A DNA stretch of 64,000 bases, taken from contig JACTAT010000051.1 of NCBI GenBank assembly GCA_014526335.1, positions 124,001-188,000 of the forward strand, written 5' to 3'. The position numbers and the translations under genes are program-made. Under the pieces are notes generated by a model, which was not told where the DNA came from, made no database searches, and was given only the letters and a program-made list of their open reading frames with translations. The DNA is from Chrysaora quinquecirrha (lineage: Eukaryota; Cnidaria; Scyphozoa; Semaeostomeae; Pelagiidae). Below are positions 12,173 through 21,999 of the stretch, piece by piece; position 1 is the stretch's first letter, and every line of letters begins with the position of its first letter.

Positions 12173-12761
12173 TCAATTTAAAAGAGGTTTGGGCGGTGTC
12201 CAAAACAGAGAAACAATCCTCTGTGCAAGCCTGACGACAGATTTCCGATTCCTGCAAATGCTTGTAGATGTGTGAATTTTATCTGTAACCAAATGTTCCC
12301 GGATTCGTGTAAGATGGCGGCTGGTTTCGCCAACATAAGATGCAGTACTGCATCCAGCGCAAGAAAATTTGTAAATTACACGAGCCGGAGACACTTGGGC
12401 ACAGAATCCTTCACCCCAAACATATTACGAAGCTTAATTGAAGTAAATACAAGTTTAATTTCGATATCTGTACAATCATTTGAACTAGGTGTTTTATTTT
12501 ACCTTTAGCTACGAGAGAGTAACAACCAATGAATGGAAGCTTATAATAACATTTATTATCCGATGTTCGCTGATTACTAGGTTGATTATCTGCACTAGGG
12601 GTATGCCTAATTTTGTCTAGATACTTACGAGCAATATTGTTGATGATATATGATGGGTACAGATTCTTGTTAAAGAGAGAAGTAAGCTTCTCAATATAAT
12701 TATCAAACCCAGAACGTGTATTATTAATCTTGTAAGTCCTATCAACCAGAGTTCTAATCAA
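12173..12761 (-). pseudogene. PLE linker and GIY-YIG endonuclease
   Basis: 12411-12761 encodes the basic linker between RT and endonuclease (TRSGFDNYIEKLTSLFNKN). 12173-12394 holds the endonuclease start: VIYKFSCAGC, then SYVGETSRHL and IREHL. The 'YK..C..C...YVGET.R.L..R..EH' pattern is the PLE variant of GIY-YIG, with the tyrosine, arginine and histidine positions visible. A frame break lies near 12400-12450. A second one near 12200 puts the last ~30 residues (FKLKIKEA block) out of frame. The enzyme would nick the target for primed reverse transcription. Confidence 0.8.
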
Positions 12762-12801
12762 GCCAATATTGTACGAAAACGATGTAAAACTGAAAAATTA
12801 G

Positions 12802-13635
12802 TTAGAAGACCAGTATAAGTTGTTTTACAAAAACAGAAGTGCGGACCGATTCACTATTACTGTTATCTATCAAAATATCCAAAAACGGTAGCTGGTTGTT
12901 ATCCTGTTTATCCATAGTAAACTTAATGTTAGGGTGCTGCTTGTTAATAAAACTAAAAAATTTAAGTGCATCTTCTTCGTTATTAAATAAACAAAACGTA
13001 TCATCAACATAACGACGGTAGAATAAAACGTTAGAATCCTTGTATGAATCTAACCAGATCTTCTCATGATGGCCCATGAAGAGATTGGCTAGAACTGGTG
13101 CTAATGGCGATCCCATCGATACGCCGTCGGCCTGATCATAACAATCACCATTAAAAAGAAAATGCGTCTGTGCTGTGGCAAAAATAAAAAGTTCCTTAAG
13201 ATTAGCTGTACTAAGTTTAATATTAGGGCTGTCATTACAAATATAAGATACTGCTAAATCGATACACTCATTTAAAGGAATGTTGGTAAATAAACTTTGT
13301 ACATCAAACGAAACCATAAACTTATCAAAAGTGGATTGATTATTAATTTCTTCAACAAACGAAAACGTATCTTTAACACAATATTCCGTAGGTATAAAAG
13401 GATCCAATAACGAACATAAGTATTTGGCTAAATCGTAATTGTATGTACCCATCGAAGAGACAATAGGACGAAATGGAGGTGCAGAATTATTAGAGCGCGG
13501 CTTGTGCATTTTTGGGAGTCCATATATTCTAGCGGGTTGCGATCCCGAAGGATAAATCTTTTCATAGATATCTTTATCTATACGACCTTGCTTTTTTAAC
13601 GATCTGAGATAACGCTTATCCTTATTGGAAATCAC
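12802..13635 (-). CDS. PLE reverse transcriptase (5'-truncated)
   Basis: A 277-residue open frame holds the central RT motifs: ARIYGLPKMHKP with FRPIVSS early, SFDVQSLFTNIPL (first catalytic aspartate), GVSMGSPLAPVLANLFMG, and YRRYVDDTFCLF (the catalytic DD pair, YVDD form). An NxxLPFLDILI block follows. These residues are those of the PLE/telomerase-like RT lineage rather than LINE RTs. All catalytic residues visible are intact. The annotated methionine is probably internal, because the normal N-terminal ~200 residues are absent. The frame ends near 12802, just before a frame break into the linker. Confidence 0.9.
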   Translation of the reverse strand: MISNKDKRYLRSLKKQGRIDKDIYEKIYPSGSQPARIYGLPKMHKPRSNNSAPPFRPIVSSMGTYNYDLAKYLCSLLDPFIPTEYCVKDTFSFVEEINNQSTFDKFMVSFDVQSLFTNIPLNECIDLAVSYICNDSPNIKLSTANLKELFIFATAQTHFLFNGDCYDQADGVSMGSPLAPVLANLFMGHHEKIWLDSYKDSNVLFYRRYVDDTFCLFNNEEDALKFFSFINKQHPNIKFTMDKQDNNQLPFLDILIDNSNSESVRTSVFVKQLILVF

Positions 13636-13767
13636 AATTTAAATGCAATTCAATTCATTCAAGGTGGACGGGTGATTGTAAATTATGTTATTTTCCAAAA
13701 GAGCTGGGAAAACTCATGCACTCGATTGGCCCGCCTAGAATCAATAATAGCAACCATATTAATGTAT

Positions 13768-14103
13768 CCCATTTTATTTACCAACATTCCTTTAAATGAG
13801 TGTATCGATTTAGCAGTATCTTATATTTGTAATGACAGCCCTAATATTAAACTTAGTACAGCTAATCTTAAGGAACTTTTATTTTGCCACAGCACAGACG
13901 CATTTTCTTTTAATGGTGATTGTTATGATCAGGCCGACGGCGTATCGATGGGATCGCCATTAGCACCAGTTCTAGCCAATCTTAAAATTAATAGGACTTA
14001 CAATTCAATTCAATTCATAGGCTTGCACAGGTCTTTTAAATTGAAGATCAAAGAGGCTTTGCACATCTCATGGGAAAAGCCTACTTTGAATAGGCAGCTG
14101 TAA
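13768..14103 (+). pseudogene. Inverted, internally deleted second copy of the PLE
   Basis: On the plus strand 13768-13985 repeats RT sequence that the minus strand carries at about 13085-13300 (LFTNIPLNECIDLAV to MGSPLAPVLANL) with few changes. It then jumps to a fragment of linker and to the endonuclease C-terminus at 14030-14102 (SFKLKIKEALHISWEKP), which mirrors 12130-12185. The second half of the RT, including the YVDD region, and most of the endonuclease are deleted. The copy faces the main PLE about 130 bp from its truncated 5' end. Confidence 0.85.
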
Positions 14104-14104
14104 A

Positions 14105-14905
14105 ACTTACGTTATTTATCCATTAGTGCATGTCCGAAACATGTTTTGCAAATTAAAAGTTGTTGTTTTTGGCAAATCACAAAATTATTGTAAATTATGT
14201 TATTTTCCAAAAGAGCTGGGAAGCAACCATGCAATTCAATTCATAGGTAAACGTTATCCATTATTCGAAATCACAAATTAAATGCAATTCAATTCATTCA
14301 AGGTGGAGGGGTGATTGTAAATTATGTTATTTTCCAAAAATAGCTGGGCAAAATAATAGCAACCATATTAATGTATCCCATTACTTGAAATTAACAATTC
14401 AATTAAATTCATAGGTAAACGTTATCCATTATAGGAAATCATCAATAAAATGCAATTCAATTCAGGGTGTAGGAGCAATGGTAAATTGTGTAATTTTCTG
14501 AAAAGCACTGGACAAAATAATAGCAACCATATTAATGTATGTCATTATATGAAATAATCAATTCAATTCATAGGTAAACATTATCAATTATTGGAAATCA
14601 TCAGTAAAATGCAATTCAATTCATTCAGGGTACAAGAACAATTGTAAATTATGTTATTTTCAAGAAAGCGCTGGGCAAGATAATAGCAACCATATTAATG
14701 TATGTCGTAACTTGAAATCATCAATGCAATTCAATTCATAGGTAAACGTTATCCATTATTGGATATCATTAATAAAATGGAATTCAATTCATTGAGGGTG
14801 AGGAACAATTGTAAATTTGTTATTTTCCAAAAAGCGCTGGGCAAGATAATAGCAACCATATTAAGGTATCCCATTACTTGAAATCATCATTTCAACTCAA
14901 GTTAT
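14105..14905. repeat. ~165-bp tandem satellite repeat
   Basis: The phrase 'atagcaaccatattaatgtat' recurs at about 14357, 14519, 14681 and 14849, giving periods near 162-168 bp. Each unit also has 'caattcaattcat(t/a)', 'taggtaaacgttatccatta', 'attgtaaattatgttattttc' and 'agcgctgggcaaaataa'. A unit without the core sits at 14190-14300, and further pieces lie at 13640-13768 and 11885-12005. The array is degenerate at 5-15% per unit by eye. No coding sequence is seen. Confidence 0.85.
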
Positions 14906-14970
14906 GCATGAAATGGAAATACTATGAAAATACTGCTTAAAAAGTACAAACTCTCCTTATCTCCCCTTAG

Positions 14971-15192
14971 TCATATAGTTGGAGATAAATTGTACGTTTC
15001 AATTAAGAATATAGCATCATCGAGACAGATGATGGTGTTGATATATTTAAGTAATGCATATTCCATGATGTTGTGAAACAATCTTGGGGAATTTAAAATA
15101 GAAAATGAAATAGTAGATTCATGCAGTAAGAGACTCGCCTCTGATAATGTGGATGCAATATAAAAGATAGGACGAAGAACTGTGTACAACAC
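14971..15192 (-). CDS. Possible terminal exon of an unknown gene
   Basis: On the minus strand a good acceptor (TTTTCTACAG at 15193-15202) opens a 74-codon frame ending in TGA at 14971-14973. The peptide is hydrophobic and leucine/isoleucine-rich (YTVLRPIFYIASTLSEASLL), with no family recognised. The 51-nt exon at 15569-15619 can splice to it in phase 0. Host gene fragment or chance are both possible. Confidence 0.25.
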   Translation of the reverse strand: MLYTVLRPIFYIASTLSEASLLLHESTISFSILNSPRLFHNIMEYALLKYINTIICLDDAIFLIETYNLSPTI

Positions 15193-15568
15193 CTGTAGAA
15201 AAGAGAGGAAAGATAAGTGACATATGTAGATATGAAAGAAACAGAAGCGTATATATATTATTTGCAACTTCTTTCCAGACATGCCAGTTCAGAAGTATGG
15301 AGCCAGGAGGTTAATGAGTTGGAAATAAATTGCTAAAGATGCAAATGGAAACAATTATCAACTCATTTCTCTATGAGTAACTGTCTTAAAGAAGTATAGA
15401 AAAGTATATTTGCAGTTGTGGAAAAATTATTTAGGAACAGTAATGATGTTTCAATGCAATCACAAATTATAGATGCAGTTTATAAGGAATTTTTATCAAG
15501 AAAAATGCTTGAGGATATGGTATTGCTCAAAGGAATCAGGGAATAGTATAGCTGCAAAGATGACTTAC

Positions 15569-15619
15569 CTGTTGGTGGATGAATGCAAAGGACAGGAGCA
15601 CGTGTATGTACAGTAAGCT
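15569..15619 (-). CDS. Possible 51-nt internal exon
   Basis: On the minus strand a polypyrimidine tract plus acceptor (CCTTCCTTTTTTTACAG) and a consensus donor (CAG|GTAAGT) enclose exactly 51 nt. Both splice signals are strong and the length is a multiple of three. The encoded peptide is not recognised. It is spaced about 380 bp from the candidate terminal exon. Confidence 0.3.
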
Positions 15620-16094
15620 CTGTAAAAAAAGGAAGGAAGCCAGAAAACAGAAAGGAGAATATATAGAAACTGAAACCCGATGCTACCATTAAATTGACGG
15701 AAATTAATGGGAAAGGTTGAAAAAATATGCAAAAGAATGATACAAATGTTGGAAATTCGTCTGCACAACAATAAGTATTTTTGTCGATGAATTGATGTTT
15801 CCTTCCAAGAAGAGGACATCAAATAAGTGTAAACTGGAATGAATTGGAGAAGGGAAAGTAAAAATAAATAGCGGAAGGGCCTAAGATATAATGGTATAAC
15901 AATATATTTTGGAAAGATGGTTTGCTGGATTTGTCATAAAGTAATATAATTTTGTAAATAGTAGATATATGTACAAATAACAAAGGTCTTATCAGTCTTG
16001 ATGCGTAAAAATGGAATTAAAAAAATGAACATAGTTGAAACAAAGGGTATTGATACAGAGAAAATTATATTCAATATTTTCAAATGCTATCACC

Positions 16095-16202
16095 GAATTA
16101 CAGAGGCAGGTAATCTTTATGGAAGCTCGCACCAGTAGACCAAGGGATGGCGGCTTGAGGCTTGCAGGTGGGGCAAGGAAAGTGATAATTGGGGATTTTG
16201 AA
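16095..16202 (-). CDS. Possible exon resembling the end of a RING finger
   Basis: After a minus-strand acceptor (GTCATTTCAG) the frame reads FKIPNYHFPCPTCKPQAAIP, followed by a stretch with hydrophobic spacing (FHKDYLPL). The C-P-x-C followed by a proline-rich turn resembles the last zinc ligands of TRIM-type RING domains. The earlier RING cysteines are not present in this exon, and 16310 begins a transposon. Weak evidence; could be coincidence. Confidence 0.2.
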
Positions 16203-16309
16203 CTGAAATGACACCAAGATGCTGAGCTTGTCTCTTCTCTCAGTGTGGAAAGCAATTATCAAATAGACAGGAGTCTAGGGGTTGTGAGGAAGGAAATCTC
16301 TGGACAATC

Positions 16310-16785
16310 GCCCTGTACAATGTATGTGCAGTACTGGGCGGATGTTCAGTACCGTGGCGGATATTCAGTACCGTGGGGGCATACCATGAGTCATGTGTGG
16401 AGATGCCTCTCTTAGTACCGTGGGGATTATTCAGTACCGTGAGGGCACATCATGAGTCGTGTGGGGGATATTCAGTTCCGTGGGAGCATACCATGATTCG
16501 TATGGGGGCATACCATGAGTAATGTGGGCAGGCATCATGAGTCGGGTGGGGGATATTCCGTATTGTGGGGGCATACCATGATTCATGTGGGGAAAACCAT
16601 GATTCGTATGGGGAGGCATCTCTGAGTACCACGGGGATATTCAGTACCATGGGGGTACATCATGAGGATATTCAGTACCGTGGGGGTACATTATTAGGCT
16701 ACTAAAAGCTCTTGGTTCTCAACTGTCCACGAGCCTCAATTCTTATTCTTATCAGAATTGGGCAGCCTGAAGACAGTTTATCACT
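16310..16785 (+). repeat. Left inverted arm of the foldback element
   Basis: Starts with the terminal sequence at 16311, then about ten alternating short units ('attcagtaccgtggggg', 'cataccatgagt/attcgtgtgggg') to about 16690. Then comes the unique block 'ttattaggctactaaaagct...cttattcttatc', shared with the right arm. No coding potential beyond artefactual repeat peptides. Confidence 0.85.
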
Positions 16786-17234
16786 TTATTCTCAATGTGT
16801 CGGTAATTTTGATGCATAAGACGTTCTACTGTTCCACGCAGGGAATGTAATGTTGAGCCTTAAAAAAGGAAAACTATGGGAAAATGTCTAGGAAAGCACA
16901 TAAATCTATTCACGGTTAACACATATTTTGATAATAATGTTAAAGTGTTAATGGAACACGATAAACTGTACTTGTTGCTATGCCATTACTGGAATTCTAT
17001 TTAATATCTTATCCTAGATGCTGCAGAAAACTATGTGAATTTCTAATAGCCAACATAGCAAATATATACGAAAAAATGTAATAGTATAGAATTTTTGGTT
17101 AGTTGTGATTATTTGCAGTGATCTTCTTCACGTTAGGTTCCTTCAATGCTATTAAAGTGGAGACTTAAATCTGGCGTGAATTTCCTATAAAATATTCATT
17201 TACACGAGATCGGATCCAAATCGGAGCGGATCCA

Positions 17235-17826
17235 CCTCTATTTGCCTTTTATCTATGTACAATGATTTTGTACCTATCAAGGCTGAAAGCATCCTTAAAT
17301 ACAGCTCTGCACTGGTGAACATCACATTTATGCATTTCTGGTTTACCATGCTCAAGTAGCATATGCCGTTCTAAGTCCCATTTGTCTCTGCACAGTTTCT
17401 GGCATCCGATGTGGCTTTCACTCCCTTATATGTCATTATATGGCAATTGAAATGATCTTTCCAGAGAAACGAAGCATCGCAACCAGCAAATGTGCAGCTT
17501 ATCTTTCTTGGTTTATTTACCTTTTGGGTCTCTTTGGGGTTGGGGGTGTTTTTTTCTGTCGATTGACTTGACAGTTGGGTCTCACTTGCATTTGAATAGC
17601 TAGAGGCTCGGCTGGAGGTGTTTTGTGAACCATCATCCAGATTCCAATAGGTGCGCTGGCTTGAATCTTGGCTTTCATAGACATTTTGGGCATCCTTGTA
17701 CAAATCGGCTTGAAAATCGTCTTTGTCTTGAGTAAAGGTCGAAGGGGTTGATGGGGTCTTTGTAAATGGCAACGTGGGTAGCACTAAATAACTGCGATCT
17801 TCACTCAATCTTTCGAACGAGTTCAA
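17235..17826 (-). pseudogene. C2H2 zinc-finger protein relic inside the foldback element
   Basis: The minus frame opens at 17826 with a Ser/Thr/Gln-rich ~105-residue N-terminus, followed by a basic patch (NKPRK) and a first finger with C-x4-C and a single good histidine. A frameshift near 17405-17420 separates this from two further fingers, one with a shortened loop (CQKLCRDKWDLERHMLLEH) and one C-x4-C type (CDVHQCRAVF). In fingers 1 and 3 one zinc-binding histidine has become tyrosine. A sequence-specific DNA-binding protein is the likely original role. It has no introns, so it could be a captured processed gene or the element's own accessory gene. Confidence 0.6.
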
Positions 17827-18069
17827 TGTTTAAAAGCCTGGTGCAGGACTTTTTGGAAAAGACATTTTATTCCTGTTTTGGTTACTGTAATAACTTACAA
17901 AATTTACACAGCGCTCACAAAATTTGATCTGAAAGTTTTGGATTTGCTTTCGAATGTAAAGTATTGGAATTACTGTAGAACGGAAATAGGACCTCATTAA
18001 TTTTCTTATTTTTTCTGCATTATCTTAAAGAAATTTGTTAACCTTCCCTATTTCCGGCACATCGAGGAT

Positions 18070-19188
18070 GTAGTGTCTTCAGGTCCCATTCAAATTCAGA
18101 TAAGAATAAGAATTGAGGCTTGTCGACAGTTGAGAACCAATAGCTTTTAGTAGCCTAATAATGTGCCCCGTCTTTCATCCGTGATTTCAGCAATGATTTA
18201 ATGAATCTAAAGGATGATTTAGCCCACACTACTGAATTTCCCCCACGGTACTCCAAGGTATGCCCCCACACAAATCATGGTATGCCCCCACGGTACTGAA
18301 TATCCCCAACACGACTCATTATGCATCCCAATGGTACTGAATATCCCCACTGTACTCAGAGATGCCCCCTACACAACTCATGGTACACACAATATTTTTA
18401 TAAGCAACTTTGCTCGGGCCTAGTTAAAAAAGTTGCTTATTTTTGGACCTCTTATGGCCACCTTTTAGAAGCAAAAGTTGTTTTAGTAGTTGCTTAATTT
18501 TAACTGTATATTTTTGCCCTAAGAATAGTATAGAGGCTAGAAAAACAGCCAAATTTAGAGTTCTGCTATAGCTTATTATGCAACATAACGCTAAAAACAC
18601 CTAAGTATACGGCGAAGAAATACTACAAAAAAATAAGCCAAGAAGTATTATTTCTATACCATTGATGTCTTCTGACACAATGTAGTCAATCAGTAACACT
18701 CCGTCGATAAGCAAGTTTTGATGGCAAATGAATGAAAATAGCTTCTATGTTGATAACTCATTGACTGCTTGCAGTGATATAAATTATTTAAAATTAGAAA
18801 TGTTGCTTGATTTTTTCTTGTACTATACGTTGCTTAAAATCTTGGACCTTCTACATCTTGGCTGCTTATAAGTGGTTGCTTATAAAAAAAAAACTGTGTG
18901 TATGCCTGCACACCAATCATGGTATGCCCCCACAGTACTGAATATCCCCCACATGATTCATGATGCCTCCTCACATGACTCATGGTATGCCCCACACGAA
19001 TCATGATATGCCCCCACACAAATCATGGTATGCCCCCACGGTACAGAATATCCCCCACAGTACTCAGAGATGCCTCCCCACACGACTCATGGTATGCCCC
19101 CACCGTACTGAATATCCCCCACACGACTCATGATGTGCCCACACGGTACTGAACATCCCCCACGGTACACACATACATTGTACAGGGT
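18070..19188 (-). repeat. Right inverted arm of the foldback element (interrupted by a MITE)
   Basis: Reverse complement of the left arm: the unique block at 18070-18170, then short units rich in 'cccccacggtactgaatatcc' and 'cacacgactcatggtatg' from about 18230 to 19165, then the terminus. A 515-bp MITE (18386-18900) is inserted within the array. Without it the arm would be about 600 bp, similar to the left one. Confidence 0.85.
18386..18900. mobile_element. 515-bp MITE with TA target duplication nested in the right arm
   Basis: The ends are inverted copies: left CACACAATATTTTTATAAGCAAC, right GTTGCTTATAAAAAAAAAACTGTGTG. It is flanked by TA on each side (18384-18385 and 18901-18902). Removing the insert and one TA leaves 'actcatggtatgcc', the exact arm-repeat consensus, which proves the insertion and its borders. 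TA duplication suggests Tc1/mariner-driven mobilisation. The motif 'gttgctta' recurs several times inside. No coding capacity. Confidence 0.85.
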
Positions 19189-19710
19189 GACAATCTCTTG
19201 AAAATTTTATCGTTTTGTGGAAATCAGTTCCATATTGTGAAGGAGTGAATGTATTTCGACTGGAGAATGAATGAGGACAAAGAAAGAAAAAGGGTGTGGT
19301 ACATGTGTAGGTCACAGTCACGTGAGTCGTAAATTGCTGAAAAAGTAAAGGGTGAGGCGGGAAGAAGTTATGAGGAATAGATACATTGCATTTTTATAAG
19401 AGTAATGGGAAAATATCCTGGAAAAGATTCTAGGTAGTTGAAATATGGAACACCATCTGGATTAGTGAAATGCTCCAGGGTTTGTAGGTTTTATTTGTAA
19501 TCTGAAACTGGGTTCCTTGTATCATTATTATAAAAATTATCCCAATCAGAGCCAGAGAGATCAGGAACCTTTTTTTATATTTATATATATAACAACAAAA
19601 CCTAGTTAAAATAATAAAGTAATGTTTAATGTGACATTCAAGATGGCAAAAGACACAAGGTCATCTGGTAACCAACATGAATGACACTTACAATTTTACT
19701 GTTAATTTCA

Positions 19711-20630
19711 TTAAAACAAAATATTAACACACAGAGACATGTTTAATTTTTCATCACCGTATAACAAAAGGTTACATAATGCTTTATTGTTTAAAACTGA
19801 AAGGTTGAAACGAGCATTGGTGAAAAGAGGGCAGTGCAGGAGGAGATGTTCATTATCCTCATTCTCCAAACCACACGTACAAAGGGGACTCAAACAATCA
19901 AAGTTATGCCTGAATCAGTCTTCATTCAGAGGGCTGAATTCCACTCTTAGTCTTGTTATGTTTCTTATACCTTTAACATTATGTACATTGTAAGCAGACC
20001 TACATGGAGGGCGTATTTTAAGGAGGAGTTTACGTTTAAATTCCCCAATTGATAAGGAGTTTCTTATATCATCGTCTAGCAGGTTCCATTCAAAGGGGTA
20101 CTTTGAAAGTACGTGTTAGAAAAGCGAGTTGTTCTACTAGTAGGTTGTGCGTATAAACGAGTTGACCTTGAAGGATATGGTACCTCTCTCTCTAAAGGGA
20201 TTTCATTGAACAAGTAAGACGGAGACTTATTTACACATAGATTGAAAAAATGGCATAGTTGTCGATACCATCTTCTTTCATAAAGGGTTTTCCAACCAAG
20301 TTCCTGGAGAATCCTTTGCCCACTTGTTCCTTTCCATGCTCCTGATACGGCTAACGCAGCAGAGTATTGCACTTTTTCTAGCTTCTTAGTGAAATTTTGT
20401 CTCATTTAGGGATCATACTTATGGTACAAAATGTCACCATAGTCAAGATGAGGTCTAACATGAAGCTTATAAACTTGATCAAGCACTTCCCTGTTAACGT
20501 ACCTTGATAGGTATTTGATGATCCCAATACCTCTCTGAGCCTTTGCTATAGCTGTCTTTATGTGGCTCTGAAAGTTTAATTTCTCATCAAGAATAATACC
20601 GAGGTGTTTATGTTCGCTCTTTCTTAACAT
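19711..20630 (-). pseudogene. LINE RT thumb and C-terminal cysteine motif
   Basis: 20406-20630 has the post-RT block KHLGIILDEKLNFQSHI and a VRPHLDYGDILYH stretch. 20076-20405 continues with QYSAALAVSGAWKGTS and ELGWKTLYERRWYRQL. 19711-19893 ends with CTCGLENEDNEHLLLHCPLF, a C-x-C...H...C zinc-ribbon-like motif common at the end of CR1/Jockey/R2-type proteins. Each block sits in a different frame or behind a stop. Confidence 0.8.
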
Positions 20631-20737
20631 TTCTTCCTGTCCTTACTGAAGCAAGGGATGATTTGGTTTATTTCTTTTTGTTGAAAAAATTACTTCTTTG
20701 ATTTATCTGCATTGCATTGCATTTTCCATTGCCATGC

Positions 20738-21495
20738 CTAGAGTCTAACTCTCTCAAGATCTCTATTTAAGTCTTCAGATGTTTCTATTTCACTTTTTAC
20801 AACAGAGAATAACGATGTGTCATCTGCAAGGCCTAAAACTGAGCCTTGGGGAACTCCTGAAGTTACCATCTTCCATTCAGAGTTTTTGCCGTTTATCAAG
20901 ACTCGCTGCCTACGTTTAGACAAAAAGCTACGCAGAAGAGCAGGAAAATTGCCAGATATTCCACACATTTCTAGTTTGTAAAACGCTTTGATAAGTCAAG
21001 AAAGACAGCTCGAGTTTCATTACTGGGAATTTCTTCAAAAGCAACATAAATTTCGTGCGTAATCAGTAAAAGTTGGTTGATAGTAGAGTCACCGGGACGA
21101 AAACCTGACTGGTGGGGTGTTAGGATTTGGTTTGCAGATAAATGTTGATAGATTTCATCAAATATCAGTTTCTCCAAAATTTTGCCACAGATAGGCAAGA
21201 GTGAAATGGGATGATAATTCTCTTTATCTTGTCTACTACCCTTTTTGTGGACTGGGATGATATTTGCTTTTTTCCAGCTTGATGGGTAGACCCCACTTTC
21301 TAGGCATTTCTTGAAAATCAAAGATAATGGTTCAACAAGACAATCGTCGCACAGTTTTATCATAGCAACAAAAAGTGCATCACAACCGTGAGCTTTATTG
21401 CTGTCCAAGGAGCGGATTACTTGCAATATTTTATTTTTATCTATGGATATTTCTGCAAGGGAAGAAGTAACCTGGGGCTGGAAAGTTTGCTCCAC
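20738..21495 (-). pseudogene. LINE reverse transcriptase, internally deleted
   Basis: 20971-21495 reads through the N-terminal RT blocks: SLDSNKAHGCDAL, the 'WKKANIIPVHKKGSR' region, YHPISLLPICGKILEK, SGFRPGDSTINQLL, and the catalytic-aspartate block VFLDLSK. The next frame (20738-20968) starts MCGISGNFPALLRSFLS, holds VTSGVPQGSVLG and joins directly to LADDTSLF. Two stretches are missing: about ten residues after LDLSK, with a frameshift, and about 25 residues between GSVLG and ADD, where LINE RTs normally have 'PLLFLIYINDL' and more. The aspartate pair survives but the fold cannot. Confidence 0.85.
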
Positions 21496-21536
21496 AAAAT
21501 AGTCATTTAAAATATGGGCTTTAGTTTCTAGCTTTG

Positions 21537-21911
21537 TTATGAATATTCCGTTTTCAAGCAGGGGGGGATGTTAACAGCACTTTTCTTATTAATTAGTTTA
21601 TTCAAAATAGACCAATAGGATTTTTTCCCTTGGTCTGAATCGGAGAGCCTTTGGCCAATGCTTAAGAGGTACTTTTCTTTCGCACAAGTGATCAAACGAG
21701 AAGTTTCATTACGAGCGACCCTTACTCGTTCCCAGTCTTCTAAATTTCTACTGTGTTGAACAAAACTACGATAGAGCCTATGCTTACGTTTAATGGCAGT
21801 TTTGAGACCTTGTGTTATCCAAGGTGGGTCTTTGTCGTTACATTTAATTTCCTGATTAGGAATATTCGCAGAAAGAACAGAAAGTAAATTATTAGTAAAT
21901 CTTACCACCAT
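21537..21911 (-). pseudogene. LINE region upstream of the reverse transcriptase
   Basis: The minus frame has the basic, Arg/Lys-rich stretch common between endonuclease and RT in CR1-like LINEs (PPWITQGLKTAIKRKHRLYR, then SYWSILNKLINKK). It ends at 21537 and the RT frame starts 40 bp further on, with a frame change between. No endonuclease catalytic motifs are present upstream. Confidence 0.65.
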
Positions 21912-21999
21912 TTCTTCTGAATATAGTCCGTCAAATCTAGACTCCCAATTTATTTCATTAGGTATACCTTACTGGGAAGATCATGAGATCAGTAAGGTA

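Larger units (their letters stand above)
12120..13640 (-). mobile_element. Penelope-like retroelement (PLE)
   Basis: On the minus strand an open reverse transcriptase is followed by a linker and a GIY-YIG endonuclease. This domain order defines endonuclease-containing Penelope-like elements. The 5' part of the RT is missing, because 13640 abuts satellite repeat, so this copy is 5'-truncated. The C-terminal end near 12137 has lost frame relative to the partial inverted copy at 14030-14102. Such elements often carry inverted or tandem partial copies at their ends, as seen here. Confidence 0.9.
16310..19188. mobile_element. Foldback-type DNA transposon with long repeat-built arms
   Basis: The two ends match in inverted orientation: left CCCTGTACAATGTATGTG from 16311, right its reverse complement ending at 19187. 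The 7-mer GACAATC flanks both sides (16303-16309 and 19189-19195), as expected for a target duplication. Inside the ends, both arms are arrays of short units built from 'gatattcagtaccgtggggg' and 'cataccatgagtcgtgtgggg'. The arms end with a unique ~100-bp block (16686-16785 and 18070-18170). Long arms of tandem repeats and a 7-bp duplication recall the Galileo/Foldback elements of the P superfamily, but no transposase is visible, so the superfamily is unproven. Its centre carries a zinc-finger gene relic. Confidence 0.8.
19480..21990 (-). mobile_element. LINE retrotransposon remnant (CR1/Jockey/L2-like)
   Basis: The minus strand carries the endonuclease-RT linker, reverse transcriptase motifs and a C-terminal cysteine motif in the correct order over 2.3 kb, in at least six frame pieces. 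The endonuclease itself is missing, so the copy is 5'-truncated near 21960. The 3' end lies in AT-rich sequence near 19570. A ~100-bp sequence ('tgctcc.gggt...ttttatttgtaatctgaa...gggtt') lies on both sides in the same orientation (19440-19540 and 22015-22115). Confidence 0.85.

Noticed and set aside
14105..14905. CRISPR-like array of spaced repeats
   Set aside because: Units of ~165 bp are similar along their whole length, there are no unique spacers, and the context is eukaryotic.
16431..16650. Pro/His/Met-rich repeat peptides on the minus strand
   Set aside because: They are translation of the short repeats in the foldback arm.
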